Positions 22,060 through 31,364 of a stretch of 64,000 bases of DNA are shown in pieces. The DNA comes from Agrostemma githago (Eukaryota > Streptophyta > Magnoliopsida > Caryophyllales > Caryophyllaceae). The stretch spans positions 18,446,557 to 18,510,556 of the forward strand of contig OY288256.1 of the NCBI GenBank assembly GCA_958450325.1. The letters run 5' to 3'. Position numbers and translations under genes: made by a program. The first letter of the stretch is position 1. The number at the start of each line of letters is the position of its first letter. The notes under the pieces are model-generated. The model searched no databases. It had not been told where the DNA came from and saw only the letters and a list, made by a program, of their open reading frames with translations.

Positions 22060-22420
22060 TCATGTCATCAAAATTTGATTTTCTTTTTGCATGTGTCATC
22101 AAAATTTGATTTTCTTTTGCATCAAAGTTTAATTTTCTTTTCATACGTCTTCAAAATTTAATTTTCTTGTCACATGTCTTCAAGATTTATTTTTCTTTTC
22201 ATACGTCTTCGAAATTTAATTTTCTTGTCACATGTCTTCAAGATTTAATTTTCTTTTCATACGTCTTCGAAATTTAATTTTCTTGTCACATGTCTTCAAG
22301 ATTTAATTTTCTTTTCATATGTTTTCGAAATTCGATTATCTTTTCACATGTCTTCAAAATTAGATTTTCTTCCTTCACATATTTTCAAAAGTTTGATTTC
22401 CTCCCGCATATACCTTCAAA
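22060..22420 (+). repeat. 29/58-bp tandem repeat tract downstream of integrase
   Basis: Higher-order 58-bp period (units at 22142, 22200, 22258, 22316), each made of two related 29-bp halves (catacgtcttcgaaattt and catgtcttcaagattt). A degenerate counterpart lies at about 52690-52860 in RE3. A tandem array before the 3' LTR is a known feature of some Tat/Retand elements. Confidence 0.85.
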
Positions 22421-22524
22421 CATTGCATCTTTACCATCTTTCGTCAGCTTTTTCAACCAAAACTGGTGACCAATCTGGGGGAGTGTATAATTTCTACAGA
22501 AGGCGTGTGTCTTGTGACTAAGTG

Positions 22525-22745
22525 CCTACAACCGGGACATTACAGTCTCCTGCGCCACTTAGCACCCACGCAAAGCGTGGCACCTCCGACTGAGTGGGCG
22601 AACTAAATCCCAGGCCACCACTATATCAAAGGTCGACCATACAAACATAAGGCATGCATACAACAGAAGGTAGTAAGACAAAACTACAACAAACGATTAC
22701 AATCAAACGCAAACAATTACGATCAAAAGCAAACGATTACGATCA
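22525..22745. other. conserved hairpin block in RE2
   Basis: Almost identical to 52945-53170 in RE3 and clearly related to 59460-59640 (minus) in RE6. It contains the perfect stem CCACGC-AAA-GCGTGG at 22566-22580 and is preceded by a purine-rich tctgggggagtg near 22475, a possible internal polypurine tract. Short AAACGATTACGATC-type repeats follow. Confidence 0.6.
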
Positions 22746-22869
22746 AAAGTTAAACATAAGAGTGCCACAGTATTCAATAGACACTTTGCTCCCCTGAAAG
22801 GTACTACATAATTTTTTGCAAACACTAACAAATCAGAAGTTCATACCACGCAGGGTTCACAAGCCGAAA

Positions 22870-23900
22870 ACAGAGTACAACAAAAGAGGAGTAACATCGC
22901 TCCAACAGAACTTGGTCCACAGCCTAGACATCCTCTTGTGGTGGAGGTGGAACCGTACTGTAGCAAATCCTCCTACAGGAGCCTGGGTCTCCAGGATTAA
23001 GATGAACAACAACAGGACCTCTCCCAGAATAGTCAGCGGCGTCCTCCTGGTCTACAACCTCTTACCCATCAGCCTCCTGATCAGCAATAAGAGAATCAAC
23101 AGACTCCTCCAGATCCTCCGCCTCCACGTTAGAGAGAGCATCCGAGTTAGGTGCCACCAGAAATTCCTCATACAGACGCTTCTTCTCTACGACCAGGTCC
23201 CAATCTTTCTGTTGCTCCGCCAGATGTTCCTTAATCACCTCAACCTTGGTATACTAATCTGACCAAGCAAGAGCATCCCTCAGAGTCTTCTTCAGCTCGG
23301 CACTCTTCCCCTACAAAGAAGAATTGGCATCCAGGGCCTGAGCAAACTCACTCCTTGCCTCCACCAGACCTGCACTAAGCTTTTGTCTTTTCCCAGATTC
23401 CTCCGCCAGCAATCCGCGAATCAAATCCAACTTCTCCAGAGAACTTTTTCTAGCACAGACCTGGAACCAGGAAGTAGCATCTGATCCAGAAAAGTCATGT
23501 CCCCTACAGACTTGGATGTACCGAAGCCTTCAGGAAATTTGAGCACCACTCCAGCATGGACATCATCAACGGATCTGGGGGCAGAATAAGAATGAGGATC
23601 GGAGAGATCCACCACTGAGGGTTCACTTTCTGCAAGAGTAACTTCCGAGACAGAGGACGAGTTACGCCTTCTCCCAGAACCAGCGAAGCCAGCAGAAGCA
23701 GAACTAACTTTCCACTTGGAGGCCACCCAAGTAGCAACAGCTCGCCCTCTAGTAGCCACAACTTGCTCTAGGGTCACACGAGGTTTAGCGGATCCTAAAG
23801 AAGGAAGCAAGCGAAAATGAGTACCATGAAAATCTGAGGTCGGGTAAACCTAGCCAAGCATGAACGTATCTTGCTCGAAGACATGTTCTCACCAGACTCT
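22870..23900 (-). pseudogene. RE2 remnant of the antisense gene
   Basis: Reading on the minus strand, a block beginning with GSAKPRVTLEQ just after a TTTAG acceptor-like site (near 23795) matches exon 3 of the RE6 antisense gene. Further on come KFPEGFGTSK and TFLDQMLLPGS, then a coiled-coil part (LEKLDLIRGLLAEESGK). Stops interrupt the coiled-coil part. The first exons are almost entirely missing between here and the PPT; only a short ATGTCTTC-containing piece remains near 23885. Confidence 0.65.
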
Positions 23901-24078
23901 TCTTTTTTCTCCTTCTGGGGGAGGAGAGGAAGGACCACTTCTGGAAGGATAGAGTAAATTGCGAAATGTCCTCTGCTCCAGGTTTAGGCCGAATAGTCGG
24001 GTCAAAGAATCAATCATCACGTAAACTGTCTACAATCCAAGCGAACGGAAATTCCCGCCTAAGATGAGCTTAATCGGA

Positions 24079-24092
24079 AATTTGGGGGCATT
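24079..24092 (+). other. RE2 polypurine tract
   Basis: AATTTGGGGGCATT directly before the 3' LTR; the same word occurs in RE3 and, on the minus strand, in RE6. Confidence 0.85.
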
Positions 24093-24980
24093 TGTTCGGG
24101 CTAAAAATTCGCATCCACGGAATACGACGTGGCACATTACGAAAGGTAGGTCAAAAAGTCAAAGGTCAAAAGGTCAAAGGTCGAAGGGTCAAAGGTCAAA
24201 AATCAAGAGCCAAGGGTCAAAGACCGAAAGTTAAGGGACGAAAGTCAATAGTCGAAAATCGAAAGTCAAAGACTGAAAAGTCGGAAGTCAACATAACCGA
24301 GAGTCAACAAGTCGATTAAATATCCGAGGTCACATACAATAATGGGCCAATCAAAAATACAAAGCAAACAAGGCAATGGGCCGAACTAGGGCAAAACAAC
24401 TAACTAGCCCAATGGAGCATAGCAACCCACCCTTACCTCAACTGAAAGATAGCAGAAAAGGTCAAAGAACCACCTTCCTATATTCAAGGGATGACTCCTG
24501 CTGACTAGGAGAGGAATCGGGAGGAGGATGTAACCGCTGGAGGAGGATTAAAGGCCAAGATCTCAGGGAATAAAAGAGGGATTGAAGGCCAAGATCCCCA
24601 ACAATAAATGAGGATAACGGCTAGTAGTAATATAAAAGGCAAGGAGGAGGAAATAGGATAGGCATTCAACCCATAATCAACACACAACAACTCCAAGCAA
24701 GTTTTACAACATAGTTATCGACAATTATAGTCCAAATACTTATACTTGTACCCTTTTTCTTGTTCTTTTTCGTCCATAGTAGAATCTTGGCGGGATTCCG
24801 ACTCCCCCCGCGGTTTTTCCCACATCAAGTTTTCGCGTCACCAAAACTTTGTGTGTCGTTTCCTTTCTTTCGTTGTTCTCCGTTTACTAGGTTCGATATC
24901 GCGTCGCTAACCCATAGTTTTAGGACGATCGCTTTGACCCGCAACCGAAATCGTAGATCCGGTAAATTTTTACCAAAACA
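24093..24980 (+). repeat. RE2 3' LTR
   Basis: 888 bp, TGTTCGGGCT to ACCAAAACA, followed by TCAAT. It differs from the 5' LTR at roughly 29 positions by eye. Confidence 0.95.
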
Positions 24981-25103
24981 TCAATGAACAGTTTTTATAT
25001 GTGTTGAATGAAATTATATGCATGAACAATGAGTTGTGAGCATGTATTACAAAAGGTGAAAATGGTTCTCACGGTGGTATTGTTGAGACACCTCTATGGT
25101 TGT

Positions 25104-25915
25104 TGTTCGGGCCAAAAATTTGCACCTTCGAAATACCACGTGGCAAAATGCGATTGGACGGTCAAAATGTCAAAAGTCAAAGGTCAATGATAAGAAAGTC
25201 AAAATTCACGGGTAAAAAGTCAAAGTCAGGGATTAAAAGACGGAAGTCAAAACAATCAAAAGCCGTCAAGTCGAGCCGACCCGGAGTAATAAACAAGTAA
25301 TAGACCAAACAAAGTATGGATTAAATAAAGCAATGGGCCACACAATCCAGCAGGCCCAACAGACAAAGGAAGAAACTCAGCCCATGTGAGGAGAAGGAGG
25401 CAACAATTGTTGCCCCTACAAATCAGGAAACCCTCCTAAGGACCAGGAGAGAATGGAGGAGGGGGATGTAACGGCTGGGGAAGGAATAAAGGCCCAAATC
25501 TCAGGCAATAAAGAAGGGATTAAATGCCAAGATTCTAGGAGGTAAAGAGGCAACGGTCAGCAGCAGTATAAGAGGAAAGGAGGAAGAAGTATGGAGTCAT
25601 TCAAGCACATCCATTCCAAGCATACTCTACGACAAATACTAGTAATCAACCATATAGAAAACACCCATTTTTGTATTCCTTTCTTTGTTCTTTTTCCACT
25701 CATAGTAGACTCTTGGTGGGATTCTGACCCCCCCCCCCCCCCCCCGCGGTTTTTCCCTCATTGGGTTTCCGCGTCACCAAAACCTTGTGTCTCGTTATTT
25801 TCTTTCGTTGTTCTCCATTCTCTAGATTCGTCTCGATTTCACCGACCCATAGTTATAGGACGATCATTTTAACCCGCAACCTAAATCGTAGACCCGGTAA
25901 ATTTTTACCAAAACA
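25104..25915 (+). repeat. RE3 5' LTR
   Basis: 812 bp, TGTTCGGGCC to ACCAAAACA. It holds a GTCAA cluster (about 25159-25254), a TATA-like word near 25570 and an 18-C run at 25728-25745 that is only six C in the 3' LTR. Confidence 0.95.
25728..25745. repeat. poly-C run (C18)
   Basis: Eighteen C in a row; the equivalent place in the 3' LTR and in the RE2 LTRs is a short C run before GCGG. It accounts for the length difference between the RE3 LTRs. Confidence 0.85.
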
Positions 25916-25918
25916 ATT

Positions 25919-25936
25919 TGGCGCCCACCGTGGGGC
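25919..25936 (+). other. RE3 primer binding site (tRNA-Lys)
   Basis: TGGCGCCCACCGTGGGGC, three bases after the LTR. Confidence 0.88.
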
Positions 25937-25990
25937 AAAGTGATCACTTCCTATAAACCAAATCCTACCGTGAAGCGATATCGTGGCGTC

Positions 25991-27703
25991 ATGACCGGAT
26001 CCGGCCAAAGTTCCTCCAGCAGTCAAGGAGCATCCCCTCAGCCCATTGGAGACGGACCATCCCCAGGATCAGCAGAGCCGATTTTCACGCCCCTCACCTT
26101 GGCAATTCCCACCAGCCAAATGGTGAAACCCACGCTGTCGGCGTCTAGGCCCCCTCTGACGCCTAAAACCTCTGGGGTCACCAGCTCCTCCAAGGCCGGG
26201 AAGGAAGGCATACCAACTAGAATTACGACTCCAGGAGGATTCGTGGGAGAAGCTTCCAGTGGTGCGGGGTCACCAGACCTGATGCAGAGTATGCTCCAAG
26301 GAATCAATAATGCTCTGTGCCAAGCAGTAGAAACCCTGCAGAAGGACAACCAATATATCAAGGCTCGGATCTCGGCAGCAGACAAGACTCCAGTTTCTTC
26401 GCTCCATATGTCACCAGAGATGCTGCCCCTGATGCCTAGGGGAGAACCCATCACCCGCAGGGAATCAACAACTGGCAGAAAGGCCACCAGAGAAGTCCCC
26501 TCAGAGTTGGTCACCAGACTGGAGCTAGGATTGGCTCCACCAGGCCCAGTTATTGAACCCCAAGGGTTGGGTTACCTAACCTATGGCCCCACACCCGGCA
26601 GATCTCGTACCTCAGGTAACCCTCTCTCCAGCATCGAAAGTCCGGAAACTAACCCGTTACCTTTTGCAGGCACTCCCGTCCATCAGGCGCCAGGATGGCA
26701 AATTGCAACCCCACCCGGGATGACCACCTTATCCAGCAACCAGTCCTCTGGAGGAGTGTGGACTACCCTAGACCAGCAGGCACCAGAGTGGCAGTCCAGA
26801 TCCATGACAGCAGCAGCACCTTTACTTCCTCCTCCTAGCAGTCAACACCCTAGAGGACCTTATGCAGGGAGTACTCCTTTCAACTTTTCTCCTCCTGTCT
26901 CTAACCCTCTTGCAGGAACAATCAGCACAGCAGATCAGCAACGCCAGGAACTGAAGGAATTGAGGGACCTGATCAACAAGATTCCTGGAATGCCATGCTC
27001 TCTGGAGAGAGCAGCTAGGGACAGCTACGCAGATTCACCCTTCATCGACGATCTAGCCTGTGTTGCTGTACCCAAGGGCTTCATGCCACCAGCCATGACG
27101 CTTTATGATGGCACTGCAGACCCCCTAGATCACATCAACCAGTACAAACAAAAGATGATGGTGGTGACCGCTACGGGACCCCTGAAGGAAGCCTGCATGT
27201 GCAAGGGGTTTGGCTCCACTCTGTCAGGAGCAGCCCTCCATTGGTTCGTTGGTATGCCTAATCGAAGCATCACCTCCTTCGCTGACCTGGTCAATGCCTT
27301 CAACCAGCAGTTCGCCAGCAGCAGAAAACCAGAAAAGCAGACCAATGATTTGTATCGGGTGGTGCAAAAGTTCGAAAAATCTACACGCGACTTCCTCAAT
27401 AGATTTAACAAGGAGAAAGTAACCATCCCCAGATGTGATGTACCCACCGCCATAGAAGCCTTCCGCCAAGGGCTCCATCAGGATTCAGACCTCTATAAGG
27501 ACCTCACAAAGTACCCATGTGCCACATTCGAGGATGTGCAGACCAAGGCGATGGCAGCCATCAGGCTAGAAGAAGATTCAGGCGCCAGAAGGGTTGCGTA
27601 TGGTTATGAGCATGTCACCAGAAAGGCGCCAGAAGAAAAGAGGGGTGAAAGATCAAAGCCGTATGACAGGAACGTGAGCAAGGTTTCCGAGGAGAAAGAC
27701 TGA
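25991..27703 (+). CDS. gag: RE3 gag
   Basis: ATG 25991 (MTGSGQSS) aligns with the RE2 gag start; the longer frame from 25940 would begin with GTG. The 570 residues have a Ser/Pro-rich N-terminus, a short GWQ/PGG region, VPKGFMPPAMTLYDGTADP, then the gag core at about 377-515 (KEACMCKGF, AALHWFV, FNQQFASSRKPEKQ, AIEAFRQGLH). It ends with a basic tail. TGA 27701-27703 interrupts the frame, which stays open in the same phase afterwards (GLPPKVSEYGLSTN), so this stop is probably a mutation inside a longer gag-pro frame. Confidence 0.88.
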   Translation: MTGSGQSSSSSQGASPQPIGDGPSPGSAEPIFTPLTLAIPTSQMVKPTLSASRPPLTPKTSGVTSSSKAGKEGIPTRITTPGGFVGEASSGAGSPDLMQSMLQGINNALCQAVETLQKDNQYIKARISAADKTPVSSLHMSPEMLPLMPRGEPITRRESTTGRKATREVPSELVTRLELGLAPPGPVIEPQGLGYLTYGPTPGRSRTSGNPLSSIESPETNPLPFAGTPVHQAPGWQIATPPGMTTLSSNQSSGGVWTTLDQQAPEWQSRSMTAAAPLLPPPSSQHPRGPYAGSTPFNFSPPVSNPLAGTISTADQQRQELKELRDLINKIPGMPCSLERAARDSYADSPFIDDLACVAVPKGFMPPAMTLYDGTADPLDHINQYKQKMMVVTATGPLKEACMCKGFGSTLSGAALHWFVGMPNRSITSFADLVNAFNQQFASSRKPEKQTNDLYRVVQKFEKSTRDFLNRFNKEKVTIPRCDVPTAIEAFRQGLHQDSDLYKDLTKYPCATFEDVQTKAMAAIRLEEDSGARRVAYGYEHVTRKAPEEKRGERSKPYDRNVSKVSEEKD

Positions 27704-28198
27704 AAGGACAATCCAGGATTGCCACCCAAAGTAAGTGAGTATGGGCTCTCTACCAACCTTGCTGGGGTACTCAAGGCTCTAAGGGAGTTAGGGCGCAGAG
27801 TCAGGTGGCCCAGGAGAGAGGAGTACACCAAAGACCGAAGAGATGCCAGCAAGAGGTGCGAATTCCACGACGACATTGGACACCATACCGATGAGTACGT
27901 CCGGCTCAGGAGGGAGGTTAAGTTCCAATATGATCAGGGGAATCTGGACCACCTCGTGTCTAGAAACTTCAGTAGGATAAATGCAGCAGACCAAGTATTG
28001 CCTTCTCCACCTCCAGTATGTACCAGAATTATCAATGTGATCACAGGAGGATCGGAATTATGCGGTTTGACCTACTTAGCAGCCAAGAGGCATGCTTCCC
28101 AGACCAGGGGAGACAAACCAGAGCACTCCTGCAGAATTAGCTGCAAGGATCTTCCAGCCGTCACCTTTGACAAAACTGATGCAGAATCTACTCCATAA
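27704..28198 (+). pseudogene. gag: RE3 gag C-terminus with degenerate zinc finger
   Basis: Same phase as gag. It contains RREEYTKDRRDASKRCEFH and GHHTDEY, a C-X2-H-X4-H type knuckle whose last Cys has become Tyr. It ends at TAA 28196-28198, just before the protease frame, which is again in phase. Confidence 0.75.
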
Positions 28199-28645
28199 AT
28201 GCACCATGACGCGTTAATAATCACTCTCTCCATAGGGAATTGCACCGTGAAGAAGATTCTGGTGGACACCGGGAGCTCAGTCAACCTCATCATGTTGGAA
28301 ACCCTCCAGAACATGGGGCTCAGCGAGAAGGACCTAACCAGGAAGGCGGTTCCCTTGATAGGTTTCAGTGGTGAAACCAAGCACTCTCTAGGAGAGATCA
28401 CCATTCCTACTTATGCTGGAGGAGTGAACAAGCAAGTACGGTACCTAGTCATTGATGGACCCTCCACCTACAACGTGATTCTAGGAAGGCCTTGGATCCA
28501 TGAGATGAAGGCGATTACCTCAACCTACCACCAATGCCTGAAGTTCCCCACACCCTGGGGAGTGCAGAAGATAAGTGGATATCAGGAGGAGGCGAAAGGC
28601 TGCTACAAGGTGGCTCTCAAGAAAACTACAAGTCCTCCAGCATAG
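28199..28645 (+). CDS. RE3 aspartic protease
   Basis: In phase with gag. ILVDTGSSVNLIM gives the DTGSS active site at about residue 23; later GETKHSLGEITIPTY and YNVILGRPWIHEM are typical of Tat proteases. It stops at TAG 28643-28645, followed in frame by CAA TTA and then an open path into RT. RE6 has the same protease end (SPPA, then TAG). Confidence 0.88.
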   Translation: MHHDALIITLSIGNCTVKKILVDTGSSVNLIMLETLQNMGLSEKDLTRKAVPLIGFSGETKHSLGEITIPTYAGGVNKQVRYLVIDGPSTYNVILGRPWIHEMKAITSTYHQCLKFPTPWGVQKISGYQEEAKGCYKVALKKTTSPPA

Positions 28646-28651
28646 CAATTA
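28643..28651 (+). promoter_or_regulatory. putative stop-codon readthrough signal (TAG CAA TTA)
   Basis: The protease stop lies in a UAG-CARYYA context, the classic type of plant-virus leaky stop. The reading phase is maintained into pol. Equivalent sites: 16065-16073 (TAG CAA TCA) and, on the minus strand, 63461-63469 (TAG CAA CTA). Confidence 0.6.
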
Positions 28652-29279
28652 AAGAGCCTTCACCTGCCTCTGCAGGGGTATGTCGAACCACCTCAGGCGG
28701 AGATAGATGAAGTCAACTTGGACAAACAACACCCAGAGCGAAAAATGCTAATTGGATCCGAGTGCACAGGTAGTATCCGCCAAAACCTCATTGAATTATT
28801 AAACACTAACATGGATTGTTTTGCTTGGTCGCATGATGATATGGTAGGTATAGATCCGAGCGTTATCACCCACAGGCTAAGCGTGGATCCAAGCTACAAA
28901 CCAGTCCAGCAGAAGAGAAGGAAGTTTTCCCCAGAAAGAAATCAAGTCATAAATCAGGAGGTAGACAACCTGCTGGCTGCTAGAAAAATCAGAGAGGTGA
29001 AGTATCCAGAGTGGCTGTCTAATGTGGTGGTGGTCCCAAAGAAGAATGGCAAATGGAGGGTATGCGTTGACTTTACCAACTTAAACAAGGCATGCCCCAA
29101 AGATCCATTTCCTAGATGCCATGGTGGATGCTACAGCAGGCCACGAGATGTTAACCTTTCTTGATTCATGGAGTGGATACAACCAGATCAAGATGCATCC
29201 AGTAGACCAGGAGAAGACAGCCTTCAGGTCTGAGAGAGGTATATATTGTTACAACGTAATGCCTTTTAGTTTGAAGAAT
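28646..29279 (+). pseudogene. pol: RE3 pol part 1: start of RT
   Basis: Open from the readthrough stop; contains DCFAWSHDDM, QQKRRKFSPERNQ, VVVVPKKNGKWRVCVDF and KACPKDPFP. An 11-bp deletion near 29112, by comparison with RE2 and RE6, shifts the frame. The RT is then split at 29279/29280 by RE4. Confidence 0.85.
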
Positions 29280-29612
29280 TGATAAGTGTAGTTTGTAGTG
29301 CCTATTTTCATGTGTTTTGGTCCCATTTTCCTTGTGGAATCGCTCCTTGGGAGCGGTTTATGGGCTATGCTTCCTTTAGTTCGTTTCAGGTTCCCGAGAC
29401 CATTTGTGAAGAGTTGGAGCAAATCCGACTCGATACATACACTTTATGGAGCCAACGAAGTGAAGGAACGATCACTCGATGCTTTGGATTCAACCCCGAG
29501 ACCTTGGGACCCAATCCCGAGCCTCTTAGACCCGATCCCGAGTCCCGAGAATCGATGAGAAACCCATGAGAAGCAAGGAGGGACCAAAAAGAGCTCATTT
29601 GAGGCCTACAAG

Positions 29613-29762
29613 GCCCATCCCGGTCGGGAAGGCCTCAACACGTCCGGGATGGGGTGCACAAAAGCATATGGTTTTGACCTGAGCTCGTCCCGGCCGGGAC
29701 CAGACCGTCTTGGTCAAGACCACACCGTCCCGGGAGGGACCAAACCGTCCCGGGCGGGAAGC
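29613..29762. repeat. array of CCCGGCCGGG-type palindromes in RE4 5' LTR
   Basis: Six short palindromic or near-palindromic blocks (for example tcccggtcggga, tcccggccggga, tcttggtcaaga) spaced about 15-45 bp apart, upstream of the TATA box. The same array in the 3' LTR is at about 48463-48612. Confidence 0.8.
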
Positions 29763-29814
29763 TACAGGGGCAGCACGCATCTCTTTTATTCTTCCTCCTT
29801 CATTCTTGAACCCA

Positions 29815-29822
29815 TATAAATA
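29815..29822 (+). promoter_or_regulatory. TATA box in RE4 5' LTR
   Basis: TATAAATA, repeated at 48667-48674 in the 3' LTR. Confidence 0.7.
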
Positions 29823-29870
29823 CTTCCCTCTTGTATTGTTTATGTATCCTATCTTATCCTACATTACATT

Positions 29871-30236
29871 AGACTCTCTTAAGCCTCTCTAAAAGATATA
29901 AAACCTAGATTTAGTGTTCATCGATTTAGATTAATCTTCCCTTAATCTTTAGTTAATCTCTTTTTAATCTAGTTTGTAACTAGTCTTGTATTAAGTGGGT
30001 TCTTGAGGATTTCTCCAAGCTTGATATTATCCTTGGAGTTGATTTGGGTTCTTAGACTCTCTTAAGCCTCTCTAAAAGATATAAAACCTAGATTTAGTGT
30101 TCATCGATTTAGATTAATCTTCCCTTAATCTTTAGTTAATCTCTTTTTAATCTAGTTTGTAACTAGTCTTGTATTAAGTGGGTTCTTGAGGATTTCTCCA
30201 AGCTTGATATTATCCTTGGAGTTGATTTGGGTTCTT
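29871..30236. repeat. 183-bp tandem duplication in RE4 5' LTR
   Basis: 29871-30053 and 30054-30236 are essentially identical; the 3' LTR has a single copy (from about 48724). The duplication arose in this LTR after insertion. Confidence 0.92.
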
Positions 30237-31141
30237 ATTTATACAAGATTGCATCTTTTTATTCTTCTTGTTGTTGGTATAACCTTCTTTACTCTTGTTC
30301 TTGTTTATTTAATCAAGTTTGAATCTTTATATTTTGTTTATTGTTATTGTTCTTGTTCTTCATAATGGATGTTTGGTTTGTGATGTTGTTTCCTCTTATT
30401 ATTGTTGGTTTCTTCTTGATAATGAGTGAGTAGTCTCCTTGTGGGGTTAGTAGGGGGATTAAGGGTAGATTATGGGTGATTAGGGTTTGATTAGGGGTAA
30501 AGGTGACTCTTTTGTTGTTAGTCACATTATGGGCACTCTATGTGTTTGTTGATTTGCTTGTGTGAGTAGTAGTGGCCAATGCTCCCCATACTTGTGCTCA
30601 TCTTCTCATTGTTTGTCTATTTTGTGGTTGTGTTGAGGTTAGTCTTAGACACGAGAGTGCGGACTAGGGGTTAGACGCGAGAGCGCGAACCTACCTCGAT
30701 ATCGGTCTACGTAGCGAGAGCCCGGACCGACTCTAGCAACTAGGAGACACCTACACTCTTAATCACCCCAATTACCCTACTACACTTAAGAACCCGACCT
30801 ACCCCACTTCCTTTCATATTTGAGTTCATCCTCTCAGTTAGTCATTGTTAGTCTAGTTCTTACCTTTTAGTTTGCTAGTTTGTTTGATCATTAGTTATTT
30901 CATTTAAGCCTTGTTTTAACTAGTTCATCATTAGCTTAGTCATACCTCTTCCACCACCATAGTTTACCAATTAATGCTTTCTTTGTGTTTGTTTGGTGAC
31001 TTAGTCTCGTTCTTAGGCCAACCTAGTCTAGACTCTACTTTACCGTCCCCGTGGATATCGACCCTACTTGCCCAAGCTACCCACTAGGAATAGTCGGTTT
31101 ATTATTGACGGTGGGACCCACGGCAAATCCTACCATTAATT

Positions 31142-31159
31142 TGGCGCCGTTGCCGGGGA
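31142..31159 (+). other. RE4 primer binding site (tRNA-Asp)
   Basis: TGGCGCCGTTGCCGGGGA is complementary to the plant tRNA-Asp 3' end, the usual Athila primer. Confidence 0.92.
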
Positions 31160-31364
31160 CGGTGCATTGTTTAGATTTAGTTTGCTTATAGCTAGACTAG
31201 TTACCCTTCTTTGTGCTCTTCTTTCACCTTTTGTGCATATTTTGTAGTTTGTCTTGTTTTCTTAGCTTTCTTTTCTCTTTGTCTTTCGATTGTGCTTGTT
31301 TATTGTCGTTGCCTAGTGCCCATAAAGCACTAGGTGTTCTCACGTTTGCTCTAGTGTGTAATGT

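Larger units (their letters stand above)
13175..24980 (+). mobile_element. RE2: degenerate Tat-lineage Ty3/gypsy element with nested solo LTR
   Basis: Flanked by TCAAT (13170-13174, 24981-24985), with two 888-bp LTRs that differ at about 3% of positions. The PBS fits tRNA-Lys. Gag, RT, part of RNase H and integrase are recognisable and closely related to RE3 and RE6. Compared with them, RE2 lacks the gag zinc-finger and protease region, and the archaeal-type RNase H has been replaced by a short tandem array. A solo LTR (17428-20099) splits RNase H. Several frameshifts and stops make it inactive. Net length without the insertion is about 9.1 kb. Confidence 0.95.
29280..31138 (+). repeat. RE4 5' LTR
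   Basis: Begins TGATAAGTGTAG; ends CTACCATTA, where the partner has CTACCATCA. It contains CCCGGNCGGG-type palindromes (about 29613-29762), a TATA box and the tandem duplication 29871-30236. Confidence 0.94.

Noticed and set aside
22816..23262. 148-codon plus-strand frame in RE2
   Set aside because: Opposite strand of the antisense-gene remnant; no family resemblance on the plus strand.
29298..29598. Overlapping frames on both strands at the start of both RE4 LTRs (also 48146-48450)
   Set aside because: Short frames in U3 without motif or initiation context; repeated only because the LTR is repeated.
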